NCBI GenBank assembly: GCA_030149205.1
Contig: JASBSB010000007.1
Coordinates: 486,473 to 550,472, forward strand
Reading direction: 5' to 3'
Source of the DNA: Candidatus Heimdallarchaeota archaeon
GTDB lineage: Archaea; Asgardarchaeota; Heimdallarchaeia; Heimdallarchaeales; Kariarchaeaceae
Length of the DNA: 64,000 nucleotides
The position numbers and the translations under genes are program-made. A model generated the notes under the pieces. The model did no database searches, was not told the DNA's origin, and was given only the letters and a program-made list of their open reading frames with translations. Of the stretch, positions 9,410-18,480 are shown piece by piece (the first letter of the stretch is position 1; every line of letters begins with the position of its first letter).

Positions 9410-10641
9410 TAAACTTGCACCTCCCTTGGATCTGCTATTTTTCCTTTGATAGCAGAGTATGCAATAGTTGCTGGAGACCCAAGGTAGATCTCTGCTTCAG
9501 GTGAACCCATACGTCCTTGAAAGTTTCTGTTCATAGTTGTTAAGGCTACCTCTTCAGGGGCTAGAACTCCTTGATGTCTGCCAATACAGGGGCCACATCC
9601 AGGGTTGGGAACTACAGCCCCAGCCTCAGTAAAAATATCAATATAGCCTCTCAGATAGGCCTCTTTTAGTACACTTTGAGATGCAGGAACAACGACCATT
9701 CTGGTCTCTGGATGAATCTTTTGCCCTTTTAGAATTTTTGCAGCAACCTCTAGATCAGACAGTCTCCCGTTAGTGCAAGTCCCTAAAAAGACCTGATCAA
9801 CGTTTAAGTCGGTGAATTGGTCTATGTCATGAACATTGTCAACTCTGTGAGGTGCAGCAATCTTTGGAACAATATCCTCTGCTTGAAACTCCAGAGTTTG
9901 CTGGTATTTTGGGTTAACTGGATGAATTGGATTTCCTTGGCCTCCAGTGTATTCCATGGTTATTTTATCAGCCTGAACCATACCTGCTTTGGCACCCATT
10001 TCAACAGCCATGCTTGTAAGTGTCATTCTTTCTTCTACAGACATGTTCTGAGCAGTCTCTCCAGTGTATTCAAGGGCACGATATGTTGCACCATCGGCCC
10101 CAACCCTTCTTACCATCTCCAAGATCAGATCCTTTGGATAAACCCCCTCAGCAAATTTTCCCTCTGTAAGCAACTGAATTGTTTCTGGAACTTTTAACCA
10201 GGTTTTCCCTGTTGCATAAGCTACTGCCACATCAGTAGAACCCATCCCAGTAGAAAATGCACCAACAGCCCCATGTGTGCATGAATGACTGTCAGCTCCT
10301 ACAATTACAGCTCCTGGGAGTGCAAAATGTTTTTCTACCATAATTTGATGACATACTCCCTCCTGATAAAAATTTGAGATATTGCTTTGATTTACAAAGC
10401 TTTTAACCTTTTTCTGTAACATAGCAGCTTTGATTGATGGTGCAGGGACAATATGATCGAAGACTACAACTGCTTTGTCGGGATTCCAAGGGCCCTTGTT
10501 TAGTGCATCCAGTGCATTTATTATGAGTGGTGTGGTGGTGTCATGGCTCATCACATAATCAACATCTGTGATTATAATGTCTCCTGAGTGGACCTCCCTT
10601 CCAAGCTTATTTGTTAAGATTTCTTCCGTTAATGTTCCCAT
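9409..10641 (-). CDS. Homoaconitase/isopropylmalate isomerase large subunit
   Basis: Aconitase-type large subunit, 410 residues, holding the [4Fe-4S] cluster: TCTNGR and GCGPCIGRH supply the three cysteines, and ADSHSCTHGAVGAFSTG is the substrate-site signature. It dehydrates and rehydrates homocitrate (or 2-isopropylmalate) together with the small subunit. Second gene of the operon, one base after the synthase stop, with Shine-Dalgarno GGAGAGGT 6 nt before the ATG. Confidence 0.9.
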   Translation of the reverse strand: MGTLTEEILTNKLGREVHSGDIIITDVDYVMSHDTTTPLIINALDALNKGPWNPDKAVVVFDHIVPAPSIKAAMLQKKVKSFVNQSNISNFYQEGVCHQIMVEKHFALPGAVIVGADSHSCTHGAVGAFSTGMGSTDVAVAYATGKTWLKVPETIQLLTEGKFAEGVYPKDLILEMVRRVGADGATYRALEYTGETAQNMSVEERMTLTSMAVEMGAKAGMVQADKITMEYTGGQGNPIHPVNPKYQQTLEFQAEDIVPKIAAPHRVDNVHDIDQFTDLNVDQVFLGTCTNGRLSDLEVAAKILKGQKIHPETRMVVVPASQSVLKEAYLRGYIDIFTEAGAVVPNPGCGPCIGRHQGVLAPEEVALTTMNRNFQGRMGSPEAEIYLGSPATIAYSAIKGKIADPREVQV

Positions 10642-10642
10642 G

Positions 10643-11761
10643 TTAGGACCTCTCCTGTGTTAATATCTGTCCAGTTATCTGTACTAGCGAATCATCAGAA
10701 ACTCCTCCGTTAGCATCTGAAAATATCTTTACTTCGTTTACGATAGACATAAGCGTTTCATTTGAAATAGAATATCCAAGTGACTCTAACCTTTTCTTAA
10801 CAGCTAATCTGCCCGTGTAACGATCTATCACGATTTCTCGCTCTCTCCCTATAATTTTTGGGTTATATGGCTCATAGGTGTCAGGTGATTTTAATACCCC
10901 ATCTGTGTGAACCCCACTCTTATGTGCGAAAGCGTTTCTTCCAATCACTGGGGAATTGTAGCCGATTGGGATATTTGTTGCACTTTCTATAAACTCGTAA
11001 ATTTCAGGGAGCATATCTAACTTGTAACCAGAAGTAGAATATCCATGTACCTTTGTTGACATGACAAGTGGTGCAAGATCAACTATCCCACATCTTTCAC
11101 CCAATCCATTTACTGTTGTATGTACGCAGGTTGCACCAGCATTGATCCCGGCCAAAGCATTAGCTAAGGCTAATCCGAGGTCGTTATGACAGTGAACATC
11201 TAACTCAACATTCACGGAATCCGAGACCGTTCTGACGATATTTTCCATCAGAGCTGGGGTTGCAATCCCTACTGTATCAGCAATACTTACTCTGTCTGCT
11301 CCACATTCTGTTGCTTGGCGTGCGACCTCGACAAGAAACCCGATATCTGTTCGTGTTGCATCCTCAGGGGTGTATCTGACATTAACTCCATGATCCCGGG
11401 TATATTCAACAGCCTGAGTGATCATATCCAAAACCTGCTGTCTGTTCTTACCGAGCTTTTTTTCAAGGTGTACATCAGAAGTTGGCAAGAAAATTACAAT
11501 TCGATCTACATCACAAGCTAAGGCATTATCAATGTCGGATTTGACCGCCCTGACGTGTGCTACCACCTCTGCATTTAAATCCTCTTTAGCAATTGCCTTT
11601 ACAGCTTCGTGTATCTGAGGTGACACGTTAGGATGACCAACTTCCAGCATCTCTACCCCAAAATCATCTATAAGTTTAGCAAAAGCGATTTTTTGTTCAA
11701 TAGAAAATGAAACCCCTTTTGTTTGTTCTCCCTCTCTTAATGTGCTGTCAAGAATAATCAA
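10643..11761 (-). CDS. Homocitrate synthase family enzyme
   Basis: HMGL-like acyltransferase, 372 residues, condensing acetyl-CoA with a 2-oxoacid. Catalytic marks: DSTLREGEQ at the N terminus, metal ligands in DVHCHNDLG, and GLGERCGIVDL. It lacks the about 130-residue leucine-feedback domain found at the end of LeuA, and EVGHPNVSPQ plus the YNSPVIGRNAFAHKSGVH region resemble archaeal/Thermus homocitrate synthases. With the dehydratase and dehydrogenase genes it forms an elongation set from 2-oxoglutarate to 2-oxoadipate, as used for lysine by the LysW route; no lysW gene is in the window. Start is TTG at 11761, supported by GGTGA 6 nt upstream; an in-frame stop lies just beyond. Confidence 0.82.
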   Translation of the reverse strand: MIILDSTLREGEQTKGVSFSIEQKIAFAKLIDDFGVEMLEVGHPNVSPQIHEAVKAIAKEDLNAEVVAHVRAVKSDIDNALACDVDRIVIFLPTSDVHLEKKLGKNRQQVLDMITQAVEYTRDHGVNVRYTPEDATRTDIGFLVEVARQATECGADRVSIADTVGIATPALMENIVRTVSDSVNVELDVHCHNDLGLALANALAGINAGATCVHTTVNGLGERCGIVDLAPLVMSTKVHGYSTSGYKLDMLPEIYEFIESATNIPIGYNSPVIGRNAFAHKSGVHTDGVLKSPDTYEPYNPKIIGREREIVIDRYTGRLAVKKRLESLGYSISNETLMSIVNEVKIFSDANGGVSDDSLVQITGQILTQERS

Positions 11762-11813
11762 AATTTTTCACCGTATACATCCAAACTCGAAATGCCCCCA
11801 TAAAAACAAATCG

Positions 11814-11826
11814 TTATTATTATAAC
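11814..11826 (-). promoter_or_regulatory. TATA box of the homocitrate operon
   Basis: On the minus strand gttataataataa lies about 55-60 nt upstream of the TTG at 11761. This leaves a leader of about 30 nt that contains the GGTGA ribosome site, in keeping with a Shine-Dalgarno start rather than a leaderless one. Confidence 0.5.
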
Positions 11827-11972
11827 AACCTGTTATTTTTAGGGTGTGGGATTCTTATCTTTATCTTGAGATTTCTGAATTCTTAGGAGAACTGTGTAAT
11901 AAATCACAAATTAAAGTGAATAGTATTGTTAAATTTCAAACGGAACATCAACCAAATAGTAATATCTAATCC

Positions 11973-13889
11973 TTAATCTTCTATTGTGCTCAAATCCCCA
12001 GGGTCTAATCCCTGTGCCTTAGCTTTAAGAACTCTTCTCATGATTTTTCCGCTTCTTGTCTTAGGGAGTGATAATACGAAGTTTACCTTCTCTGGTACTG
12101 CTATTGGCCCCATTTCATGTCTTACATGATCTTTAATCTCCTTTTCAAGGGTTGTTGTAACCTCTGTCCCCTCATTTAGGATGCAAAATGCATGAATAGC
12201 GTTTCCTTTGATATCATGAGGTAAGGCAATAACTGCAGCCTCTGCGACCTTTGGAAAACTGACGAGAGCAGACTCGATCTCAGCTGTTCCTAATCTGTAA
12301 CCTGAAACTTTGATTACATCATCCAACCTAGCAATTACCCAGAAGTAACCCTCTTCATCTCTTCTTGCGGAATCGCCGGCTAAGTACCACCCTTGCTTTT
12401 CAAACTTGCTCCAATATACCTGCTTATAACGGTCATCATCCTTATAGATTGTTCTTGCCATACCTGGCCATGGTTTTTTAATAACCAATATTCCTTCTTC
12501 ACCGGGTGCTGTGCTGTTACCTTCCTCATCGACCACGTCAGCATCAATTCCAAATAGAGGTAGAGTGGCTGATCCAGGCTTCAAAGGTGTGATTGGATAA
12601 GGGCTGATCATGAACCCCCCTGTTTCGGTCTGCCACCAAGTATCCATTATTGGACATTTCTCCTGTCCAATAACCCTGTGATACCACTCCCATGCAGCGG
12701 GATTAATGGGTTCTCCAACGGTACCGAGTAATCGAAGAGAGCTGAGGTCATGCTGCTTCACCCAACTGTTTCCAAATCTCATGAATCCTCGTATAGCTGT
12801 GGGTGATGTGTAAAACACGTTGATACCATATTTATCAACCATAGACCAAACCCTGTCTGGGTTTGGGTACGTTGGGGCTCCTTCGTAAAGAAGAGTGGTT
12901 GCCCCCAGTATTAAAGGTGCATAGACAATGAAAGAGTGTCCAGTTATCCAACCAGGGTCAGCTAAACACCACCATCTATCAATTGGTTTTAAATCAAACA
13001 CCATTCTCAGTACGGTTGATGTGTAAAGACTGTATCCCCCGTGTGTGTGTATCACTCCCTTCGGTTTCCCAGTGGTACCTGAGGTGTACAGTATGAATAG
13101 CATGTCTTCAGCATCCATCTCAACAGTTGGACATTTGTTGTTTACGAAGGGCTCCTCACAAAGGTTATGATACCAAAAATCACGTTCAACCTCCATTTTG
13201 ACATCTTGACCAGTCCTTTTAACCACAATACATTTTTCTATGCTTGGGGATTTTTCCACTGCCTCATTTGCAATTGATTTTAAATCCACAATTTTTCCCC
13301 TTCTAAACCCACCATCAGCAGTGATCAACAATTTAGAACTTGCATCATTAATTCGATCGGCAAGTGCAGTACTACTGAAACCGGCATATACTACAGAATG
13401 AGCAGCCCCAATTTTTGCACATGCCAGCATCGAAAAGATAAGTTCTGGTATCTGAGGCATATAGATGGTTACAATATCCCCCTTTGATACTCCCATTGAG
13501 GCAATGATATTTGCCATCTTGGTTACTTCACGATTCACGGCATTATATGAAAACGACCTGACATCTCCAGGTTCACCCTCCCAGATAAAAGCAACCTTGT
13601 TTCTGTTTATTGTTTTTAAGTGACGATCTATCGCATTATGGATGATATTTGTCTTTGCACCAACAAACCACTTGTAAAAAGGTTTGTTAGAATCATCTAA
13701 GACTTTGTCCCACTTTTTGTACCATTCAAGATTTTCTTCAGCCAGTTTTCCCCAAAACTTCTCAGGCTCTTCAATGGAAAACCTGTAGGTGTTGGGGTAC
13801 TCCTTGACTGTTGCGTTTTCTACCACCTCTACTGAGGGATAATATTTCTTTGATTCTGTTGTTTTTAATTCATTGTTGTCAGAAATAAT
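11973..13889 (-). CDS. acs: Acetyl-CoA synthetase, AMP-forming
   Basis: Makes acetyl-CoA from acetate, ATP and CoA through acetyl-AMP. P-loop-like YTSGTTGKPKGVIHTHGG, WWCLADPGWITGHSF, the tryptophan-containing acetate pocket motif DTWWQTETGG, GDSARRDEEGYFWV, and the C-terminal catalytic lysine in SGKIMRR are all present. The first in-frame standard start is GTG at 13826, but the residues before it (ESKKYYPSVEVVEN) match the usual N terminus of the family. The open frame extends to a TAG at 13908-13910, and GGAGG at 13896-13900 stands 6 nt before an ATT codon at 13887-13889. I therefore place the start at that ATT (about 638 residues). If non-AUG initiation at ATT is rejected, use 13826. Single gene with its own promoter. 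Confidence 0.9.
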   Translation of the reverse strand: MISDNNELKTTESKKYYPSVEVVENATVKEYPNTYRFSIEEPEKFWGKLAEENLEWYKKWDKVLDDSNKPFYKWFVGAKTNIIHNAIDRHLKTINRNKVAFIWEGEPGDVRSFSYNAVNREVTKMANIIASMGVSKGDIVTIYMPQIPELIFSMLACAKIGAAHSVVYAGFSSTALADRINDASSKLLITADGGFRRGKIVDLKSIANEAVEKSPSIEKCIVVKRTGQDVKMEVERDFWYHNLCEEPFVNNKCPTVEMDAEDMLFILYTSGTTGKPKGVIHTHGGYSLYTSTVLRMVFDLKPIDRWWCLADPGWITGHSFIVYAPLILGATTLLYEGAPTYPNPDRVWSMVDKYGINVFYTSPTAIRGFMRFGNSWVKQHDLSSLRLLGTVGEPINPAAWEWYHRVIGQEKCPIMDTWWQTETGGFMISPYPITPLKPGSATLPLFGIDADVVDEEGNSTAPGEEGILVIKKPWPGMARTIYKDDDRYKQVYWSKFEKQGWYLAGDSARRDEEGYFWVIARLDDVIKVSGYRLGTAEIESALVSFPKVAEAAVIALPHDIKGNAIHAFCILNEGTEVTTTLEKEIKDHVRHEMGPIAVPEKVNFVLSLPKTRSGKIMRRVLKAKAQGLDPGDLSTIED

Positions 13890-13895
13890 GGACTT

Positions 13896-13901
13896 CCTCC
13901 T
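13896..13901 (-). promoter_or_regulatory. Shine-Dalgarno site of acs, placing an ATT start
   Basis: On the minus strand the leader reads taggaggaagtcc and then ATT. The GGAGG core is 6 nt from the ATT, the same spacing as in front of the ATG at 61122. No ATG, GTG or TTG is in frame between this site and GTG 13826. Confidence 0.6.
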
Positions 13902-13929
13902 ATTTAACTAATAAAAAAACATCCTGAGC

Positions 13930-13942
13930 TATAAATAAATTT
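13930..13942 (-). promoter_or_regulatory. TATA box of acs
   Basis: aatttatttata on the minus strand. Counting about 25 nt downstream puts the transcription start near 13909, giving a short leader of about 20 nt that just includes the GGAGG site and ends at the proposed ATT. Confidence 0.55.
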
Positions 13943-13990
13943 CGTGTCCAGTTGAAGCTATCGTGTAAAATTGCAACAAATTTTATAGTG

Positions 13991-14761
13991 TTATACAAAG
14001 CTAAATCCAAGGTTTTCTAATTCAGGCTTAAGGTTTGGTCTTCTGGGCTGAGAGAATCTCTTTCCTATAATACCCGTCCAAGCTTCATCTGGGGTGTTTC
14101 TACCTGTTTTTTTGTAAAACTCAGCCAATTCTGAATCATATCTTTTTAGTCTGGTGACGGAGTCTTTATCGTATGTTTCATGATGGGTGATAAGTTCTGT
14201 TTCCATTCTTGGTTTCTGTTCTGGATGCTCCTCAGGCCATCCAACACAAAGGCCAAATAAAGCAAATGAACCATTTGGCAGATTCACAAGCTTTGCTACC
14301 TGTTCTGGGTGATTTCTGATCCCACCTATCATCACAGAACCCAATCCAACGGATTCTGCAGCCAGAGAGAGTGCCATCCCAAAAAGGCTTGCATCAACAC
14401 TAGCAATTAGAAAACTTTCAAGATTAGGGTGGAATACTGTTCCCTGAGTTTCACAGGCATAGGCCACCCTTGAGCTATCTGCACAAACCAACATAAAAAC
14501 AGGGCAATCTCTAATATGCTGTTGGTTTCCTGCAAGCTCTGCCAACTTATCCTTCCTGGCTTGATCTCTAACAACTATTAATGAATATGCCTGTAAATTG
14601 CTGCTTGTGGGTGCCCTTTTTGCTGAGGTAATGATTTTTGTTAATAGTTCTTCTCCTACTTCTTCCTCAGTATATTTTCTGACACTTACCCGATTTTCAA
14701 GGCTTTGGATTACAGAGTTTGATCTAAAAATTTTCTCCATATTCTTCAAAGCTAGACACAT
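13991..14761 (-). CDS. NADPH-dependent nitroreductase / flavin reductase family (NfsA-like)
   Basis: FMN-dependent oxidoreductase of the nitroreductase superfamily, 256 residues. It shows the FMN-binding R-S-V-R-like start (ENRVSVRKY), RAPTSSNLQAYSLIVV, GLGSVMIGGIRNHPEQV, and a C-terminal extension (HHETYDKDSVTRLKRYDSELAEFY) typical of the NfsA/FRP branch. Probable substrates are quinones or nitro compounds with NADPH; the true one is unknown. ATG at 14761; a second ATG at 14740 is also possible. Confidence 0.85.
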   Translation of the reverse strand: MCLALKNMEKIFRSNSVIQSLENRVSVRKYTEEEVGEELLTKIITSAKRAPTSSNLQAYSLIVVRDQARKDKLAELAGNQQHIRDCPVFMLVCADSSRVAYACETQGTVFHPNLESFLIASVDASLFGMALSLAAESVGLGSVMIGGIRNHPEQVAKLVNLPNGSFALFGLCVGWPEEHPEQKPRMETELITHHETYDKDSVTRLKRYDSELAEFYKKTGRNTPDEAWTGIIGKRFSQPRRPNLKPELENLGFSFV

Positions 14762-14829
14762 TTAAAGAAATTTTAGCTTTAGGCAAAGGACTCGTTACTT
14801 AAATTCAATTAATCTCTCTCAGTTGGTTC

Positions 14830-16647
14830 TTAATCGGCAGTGGGTCTTTTTTGTGCTGGTGCTGGTTTACTATCCAATCCCTGCCAAAGGTGCCTCATCT
14901 CTTCACAGCGATTCAGGAGATCCACCAAATTTCCCACATCCAATAATCTTCCTTCTTTGATAACAAAAATTGTGTCTGCTCTGTTAAGTACAAACTTCCT
15001 GTGAGATGTGACCAGAAAGGTTTTTGTGGTATCTTTAAACAACTTATCCCAGAGCTGTTCTTCTGTTTTCACATCAAGAGCAGAACTTAAATCATCAAAA
15101 ATATAGAGCTGTGGGTCTCTTGCAAACATTCTCGCAGCTGCTATTCTATGTTTCTGTCCCCCTGAGAGTCGAACGCCCTTTGGTCCAACTTTTGTGTTGT
15201 ATCCCTCTTCAAAATCCATGATCTCCTCTCGAACAACTGCTAAATCTGTGGCTCTCTGTAGCAAGGATTCTTCATCAGGCAACCCCCAAAGAATATTTTC
15301 CTTTACTGAGTCCGAGAATAAGCTGGGGACTTGTGAGGTATAGGAGATTCTTGGAGGTCTTAAGTAAGTTGATGGGTCAACTTGTTTTTCATTCCAAAAC
15401 ACTTTTCCATCAGCAGGTAACAGGCCTAATATTGACTTTAACAGAGTACTCTTTCCTGACCCAACTCTACCCACAATTACATTAAGGGTGCCTCTTTTAA
15501 TGTTTAAATTAATGTTAAATATTCCCTCTTGTGTATCAGGATAAGTATATGATAAATTCTCAGTTCGTAAGTTTCTAAACTCCTCTACACCTTCTAAGGG
15601 AAAAACCTCTGGATAGGTTTTCTTAACATATAGCTCTCCCTTTTCTAAGAGAAAGTCTTGTGAAGGTGATCCGGAAGGTCCTTGTGTTATTTTCAAGATT
15701 CTGGAAAAGGAAACCCTGTTTCTTTGGAACCATGCAAGAAATTCACCTACATAATAAATGAAATCAGTTAACCAACCTAATAGAAATATAAATAAAGTAA
15801 AATCTCCTATTGTGAATCTTCTCTGGTTCATCTCCGCAGCAGCAACGTATAAAATCACACCTGTGGTTATTGTTACAACTATTCTTCCCAATGACCTAAG
15901 CATAGCTTGTAAAGTACTGTCTTTGACAGCGGCTATCCTTCTTTCCTCATTTAACTTTTGAAAATGGTTGATGACATGCTTCTCTGCAGATGCTATTTTT
16001 ATTGACTGAATTGCATTGAAGCTTTCTCCAACCGCACCTGTTACACGTCCTGCAGCTTTTCTGTTTGCATCATTAAATCTTACAATGACGCGATCAGCCA
16101 AAACAATCAGAGATACAACGAAGAGAAACGGTATAAAAACTATATAGGTGATTGTTGAATTAATGTTAACCATTAAAATAAATGAGATTACTGCAAATAC
16201 AAAATAAGCTGAGATGTCAGAAATTAATAACGTGAACCAAACAATAGATTCATTGTCTCCTCGAAACCTAGAAATTGCCTCCCCAGGACTTTTTTCAAGG
16301 GCATTTGCTCCAGGTTGCTGAAAAACCCCACGAATCATGTTTTTACGAAGAAGGATCTGATTTCTCAAAGTAAACTTGTTAGCAATTATACTAAACAACA
16401 CATCAGTAACTAATTGTATAACATAAGCAAGTGGTAACAACCATATCAATGTCCAGATATCAAATGTGAACACAGCTTCTCCAGAAAGTATATTAAATAT
16501 TTCTCGAATAATTAATGCTATACCAAGAGGAGTAACAAAAAACAGCATCGACACCAAAAACGTCATTATGAAAGCCTTCCACTCGTAACGAATAAGATGT
16601 GCAGCAGCCTTTAAGACAAATCTTCTACTTGCAACTTCTTTACTCAA
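14830..16647 (-). CDS. ABC exporter half-transporter, degenerate ATP-site subunit
   Basis: Six-helix membrane domain (about residues 20-320) fused to an ATPase domain (about 355-590). Walker A GRVGSGKST, signature LSGGQK, Walker B followed by aspartate (IFDDLSSALD) where the catalytic glutamate normally stands, and H-loop TSHRK. It overlaps the 3' end of the partner gene by 4 nt and has a Shine-Dalgarno GGAGGTGG, so the two are made together and should form a heterodimer with one weak and one active ATP site, as known for TM287/288 and BmrCD. TTG start. The substrate (drug, lipid or peptide) cannot be read from the sequence. Confidence 0.9.
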   Translation of the reverse strand: MSKEVASRRFVLKAAAHLIRYEWKAFIMTFLVSMLFFVTPLGIALIIREIFNILSGEAVFTFDIWTLIWLLPLAYVIQLVTDVLFSIIANKFTLRNQILLRKNMIRGVFQQPGANALEKSPGEAISRFRGDNESIVWFTLLISDISAYFVFAVISFILMVNINSTITYIVFIPFLFVVSLIVLADRVIVRFNDANRKAAGRVTGAVGESFNAIQSIKIASAEKHVINHFQKLNEERRIAAVKDSTLQAMLRSLGRIVVTITTGVILYVAAAEMNQRRFTIGDFTLFIFLLGWLTDFIYYVGEFLAWFQRNRVSFSRILKITQGPSGSPSQDFLLEKGELYVKKTYPEVFPLEGVEEFRNLRTENLSYTYPDTQEGIFNINLNIKRGTLNVIVGRVGSGKSTLLKSILGLLPADGKVFWNEKQVDPSTYLRPPRISYTSQVPSLFSDSVKENILWGLPDEESLLQRATDLAVVREEIMDFEEGYNTKVGPKGVRLSGGQKHRIAAARMFARDPQLYIFDDLSSALDVKTEEQLWDKLFKDTTKTFLVTSHRKFVLNRADTIFVIKEGRLLDVGNLVDLLNRCEEMRHLWQGLDSKPAPAQKRPTAD

Positions 16648-18386
16648 GAAAAAGCCACCTCCAATCCGACCTCTAAAAGCTCTGAGTAGTAGGAACCTGG
16701 GTCATTTTTCAACTTCTCACGTTCCCCAAACTCTTTGACCTCTCCCTCATCTAGAAGTAAAATAAGGTCTGTACGATTCAAAGTCTCCAATCTATGAGCA
16801 ATTATAATAGAAGTTCGTCCCTCTAACAACTTCTGCATTGCTAAATCTATCATAGATTCTGTTGCTGGATCAAGTCTGCTGGATGCTTCATCTAGAATCA
16901 CCAATGAGGGATCTGCAAGAAAGGCTCTGGAAAGAGAAAGTAGCTGGGCCTGTCCAGAAGAGAGGGAATCTTTATCGATTTCTGTGTTTAATCCCTTTTC
17001 TTGATTTTTAAGCCATGAGTCAAGCCCAACCTTCTCTAATACATCTTGAACCTGAATATCTGTAATATTTGGATCAAAAAAGGTCACATTATCTCTGATT
17101 GATGCATGAAAAATTTCAACATCCTGTGGAACCATTTCAATAATTCTTCTTAGGTCATTTATTTTAATTTCATCAATCGGGAGATTGTTTAGGGATATCC
17201 CACCCTTTTGAATATCGTAAAGTCTAAAGAGCAGTTTTGAGATGGTGCTTTTTCCACTCCCTGTTTTTCCAATCAACCCAAGTTTCTTACCAGCAGGTAA
17301 TTCGAAAGAAATGTTCTTAAGGACGGGGTCTTCGTTGTATCCAAAGGTTACATCTTTAAATTCAATGTCAATGGCCCTTCCTCGAAGATTTAAGATTGAG
17401 TGAACCCCGTTGTCCTGTACAGAAGATTCTGTTGCGAACAGCTCATTTACTCTCTCTATTGAGGCATCTGCCTGTTGTACCTGCTGAATTTGTCTAAGAA
17501 TCTGAAAGATTGGAACCAATAGTAAATTAAAATAATATGAAAAGAGGTATAATGTGCCCAAAGAGATGGTGTTGGGAACCATGGGAACCCCTATGGCAAA
17601 GGTTAATGTTGTCCCTACCCCAATGAGAAAGAAAACAATCATTGGTGTAATTCTTGATTTTAGGATGGCTTTGTTGATATTATCATATTCGAATCGAGAA
17701 AGCTGATGAAATTTCTGATAAACCTTCTCTTCACCAGCGTTTGCTTTAATCTCTTCTGTACTTCCAAGACTCTCCTCAATAAAACCCATCAGTTCAGAAG
17801 TGGATTGCCTACTTTCCTTCCATTGTTCAATTGCAATTAATCTGCTCTTTATCATTAAAACCAAGGACAAAGTTACCAAAATAGTAAACAGTGAACCTAT
17901 TATGATGTTGGCCAGAAATACTGCAGTTAGTATCCCAATGATCAACAAAAGGTTAGAAATGATCATCAGAGAAAAAATTGAGATGAAGTTTGAGAGTGCA
18001 TTTACATCACCATCAACTCTTTCAATCATTTCTCCTGGTTTGTATTTATTTTGAAAATTCATATCTAAACCAATCGTTTTGGTGAATAGGTCTATTCTCA
18101 ATCTATTGCTTAAAATCCATGCAAGATCAACACTGAGGTATACATTGATGATGTAGACAACCTCTTGAGCGATTGCCATTATAATAAAAAGTAATGCTGC
18201 ATTTTGTATAACGGTAATATCTGTGACTTTTGTCACACTATCCAAATAAAATCTTATAATCTGTGGATTTACAACCTGTATCCCAACATTTATCAGAATC
18301 AGAGCCCCAATTAGGCTAAGCCTTCTTCTTTTATCATGAAGATAAGGAAGAAACAAATTAATATGCTTTCCTAAAGGGATTTTCAT
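16644..18386 (-). CDS. ABC exporter half-transporter, catalytic subunit
   Basis: 580 residues: membrane domain about 20-300, ATPase about 340-575. Walker A GKTGSGKST, Walker B with intact glutamate VILDEASSRLD, altered signature LSSGQ, H-loop IIAHR. The altered signature faces the partner's aspartate-bearing Walker B in the degenerate site, and its intact Walker B faces the partner's LSGGQ in the active site. First gene of the pair. Confidence 0.9.
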   Translation of the reverse strand: MKIPLGKHINLFLPYLHDKRRRLSLIGALILINVGIQVVNPQIIRFYLDSVTKVTDITVIQNAALLFIIMAIAQEVVYIINVYLSVDLAWILSNRLRIDLFTKTIGLDMNFQNKYKPGEMIERVDGDVNALSNFISIFSLMIISNLLLIIGILTAVFLANIIIGSLFTILVTLSLVLMIKSRLIAIEQWKESRQSTSELMGFIEESLGSTEEIKANAGEEKVYQKFHQLSRFEYDNINKAILKSRITPMIVFFLIGVGTTLTFAIGVPMVPNTISLGTLYLFSYYFNLLLVPIFQILRQIQQVQQADASIERVNELFATESSVQDNGVHSILNLRGRAIDIEFKDVTFGYNEDPVLKNISFELPAGKKLGLIGKTGSGKSTISKLLFRLYDIQKGGISLNNLPIDEIKINDLRRIIEMVPQDVEIFHASIRDNVTFFDPNITDIQVQDVLEKVGLDSWLKNQEKGLNTEIDKDSLSSGQAQLLSLSRAFLADPSLVILDEASSRLDPATESMIDLAMQKLLEGRTSIIIAHRLETLNRTDLILLLDEGEVKEFGEREKLKNDPGSYYSELLEVGLEVAFS

Positions 18387-18480
18387 TACTTAGAAAGAAC
18401 ATCACAGCTTATAAAAATACATATCCTATACGGGCTCAATCATCATCTGCTTCTATACAATTGATGTAAATACCTCATTT

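Noticed and set aside
9817..10197. 126-codon rightward open frame
   Set aside because: Antisense shadow of the aconitase-type large subunit gene.
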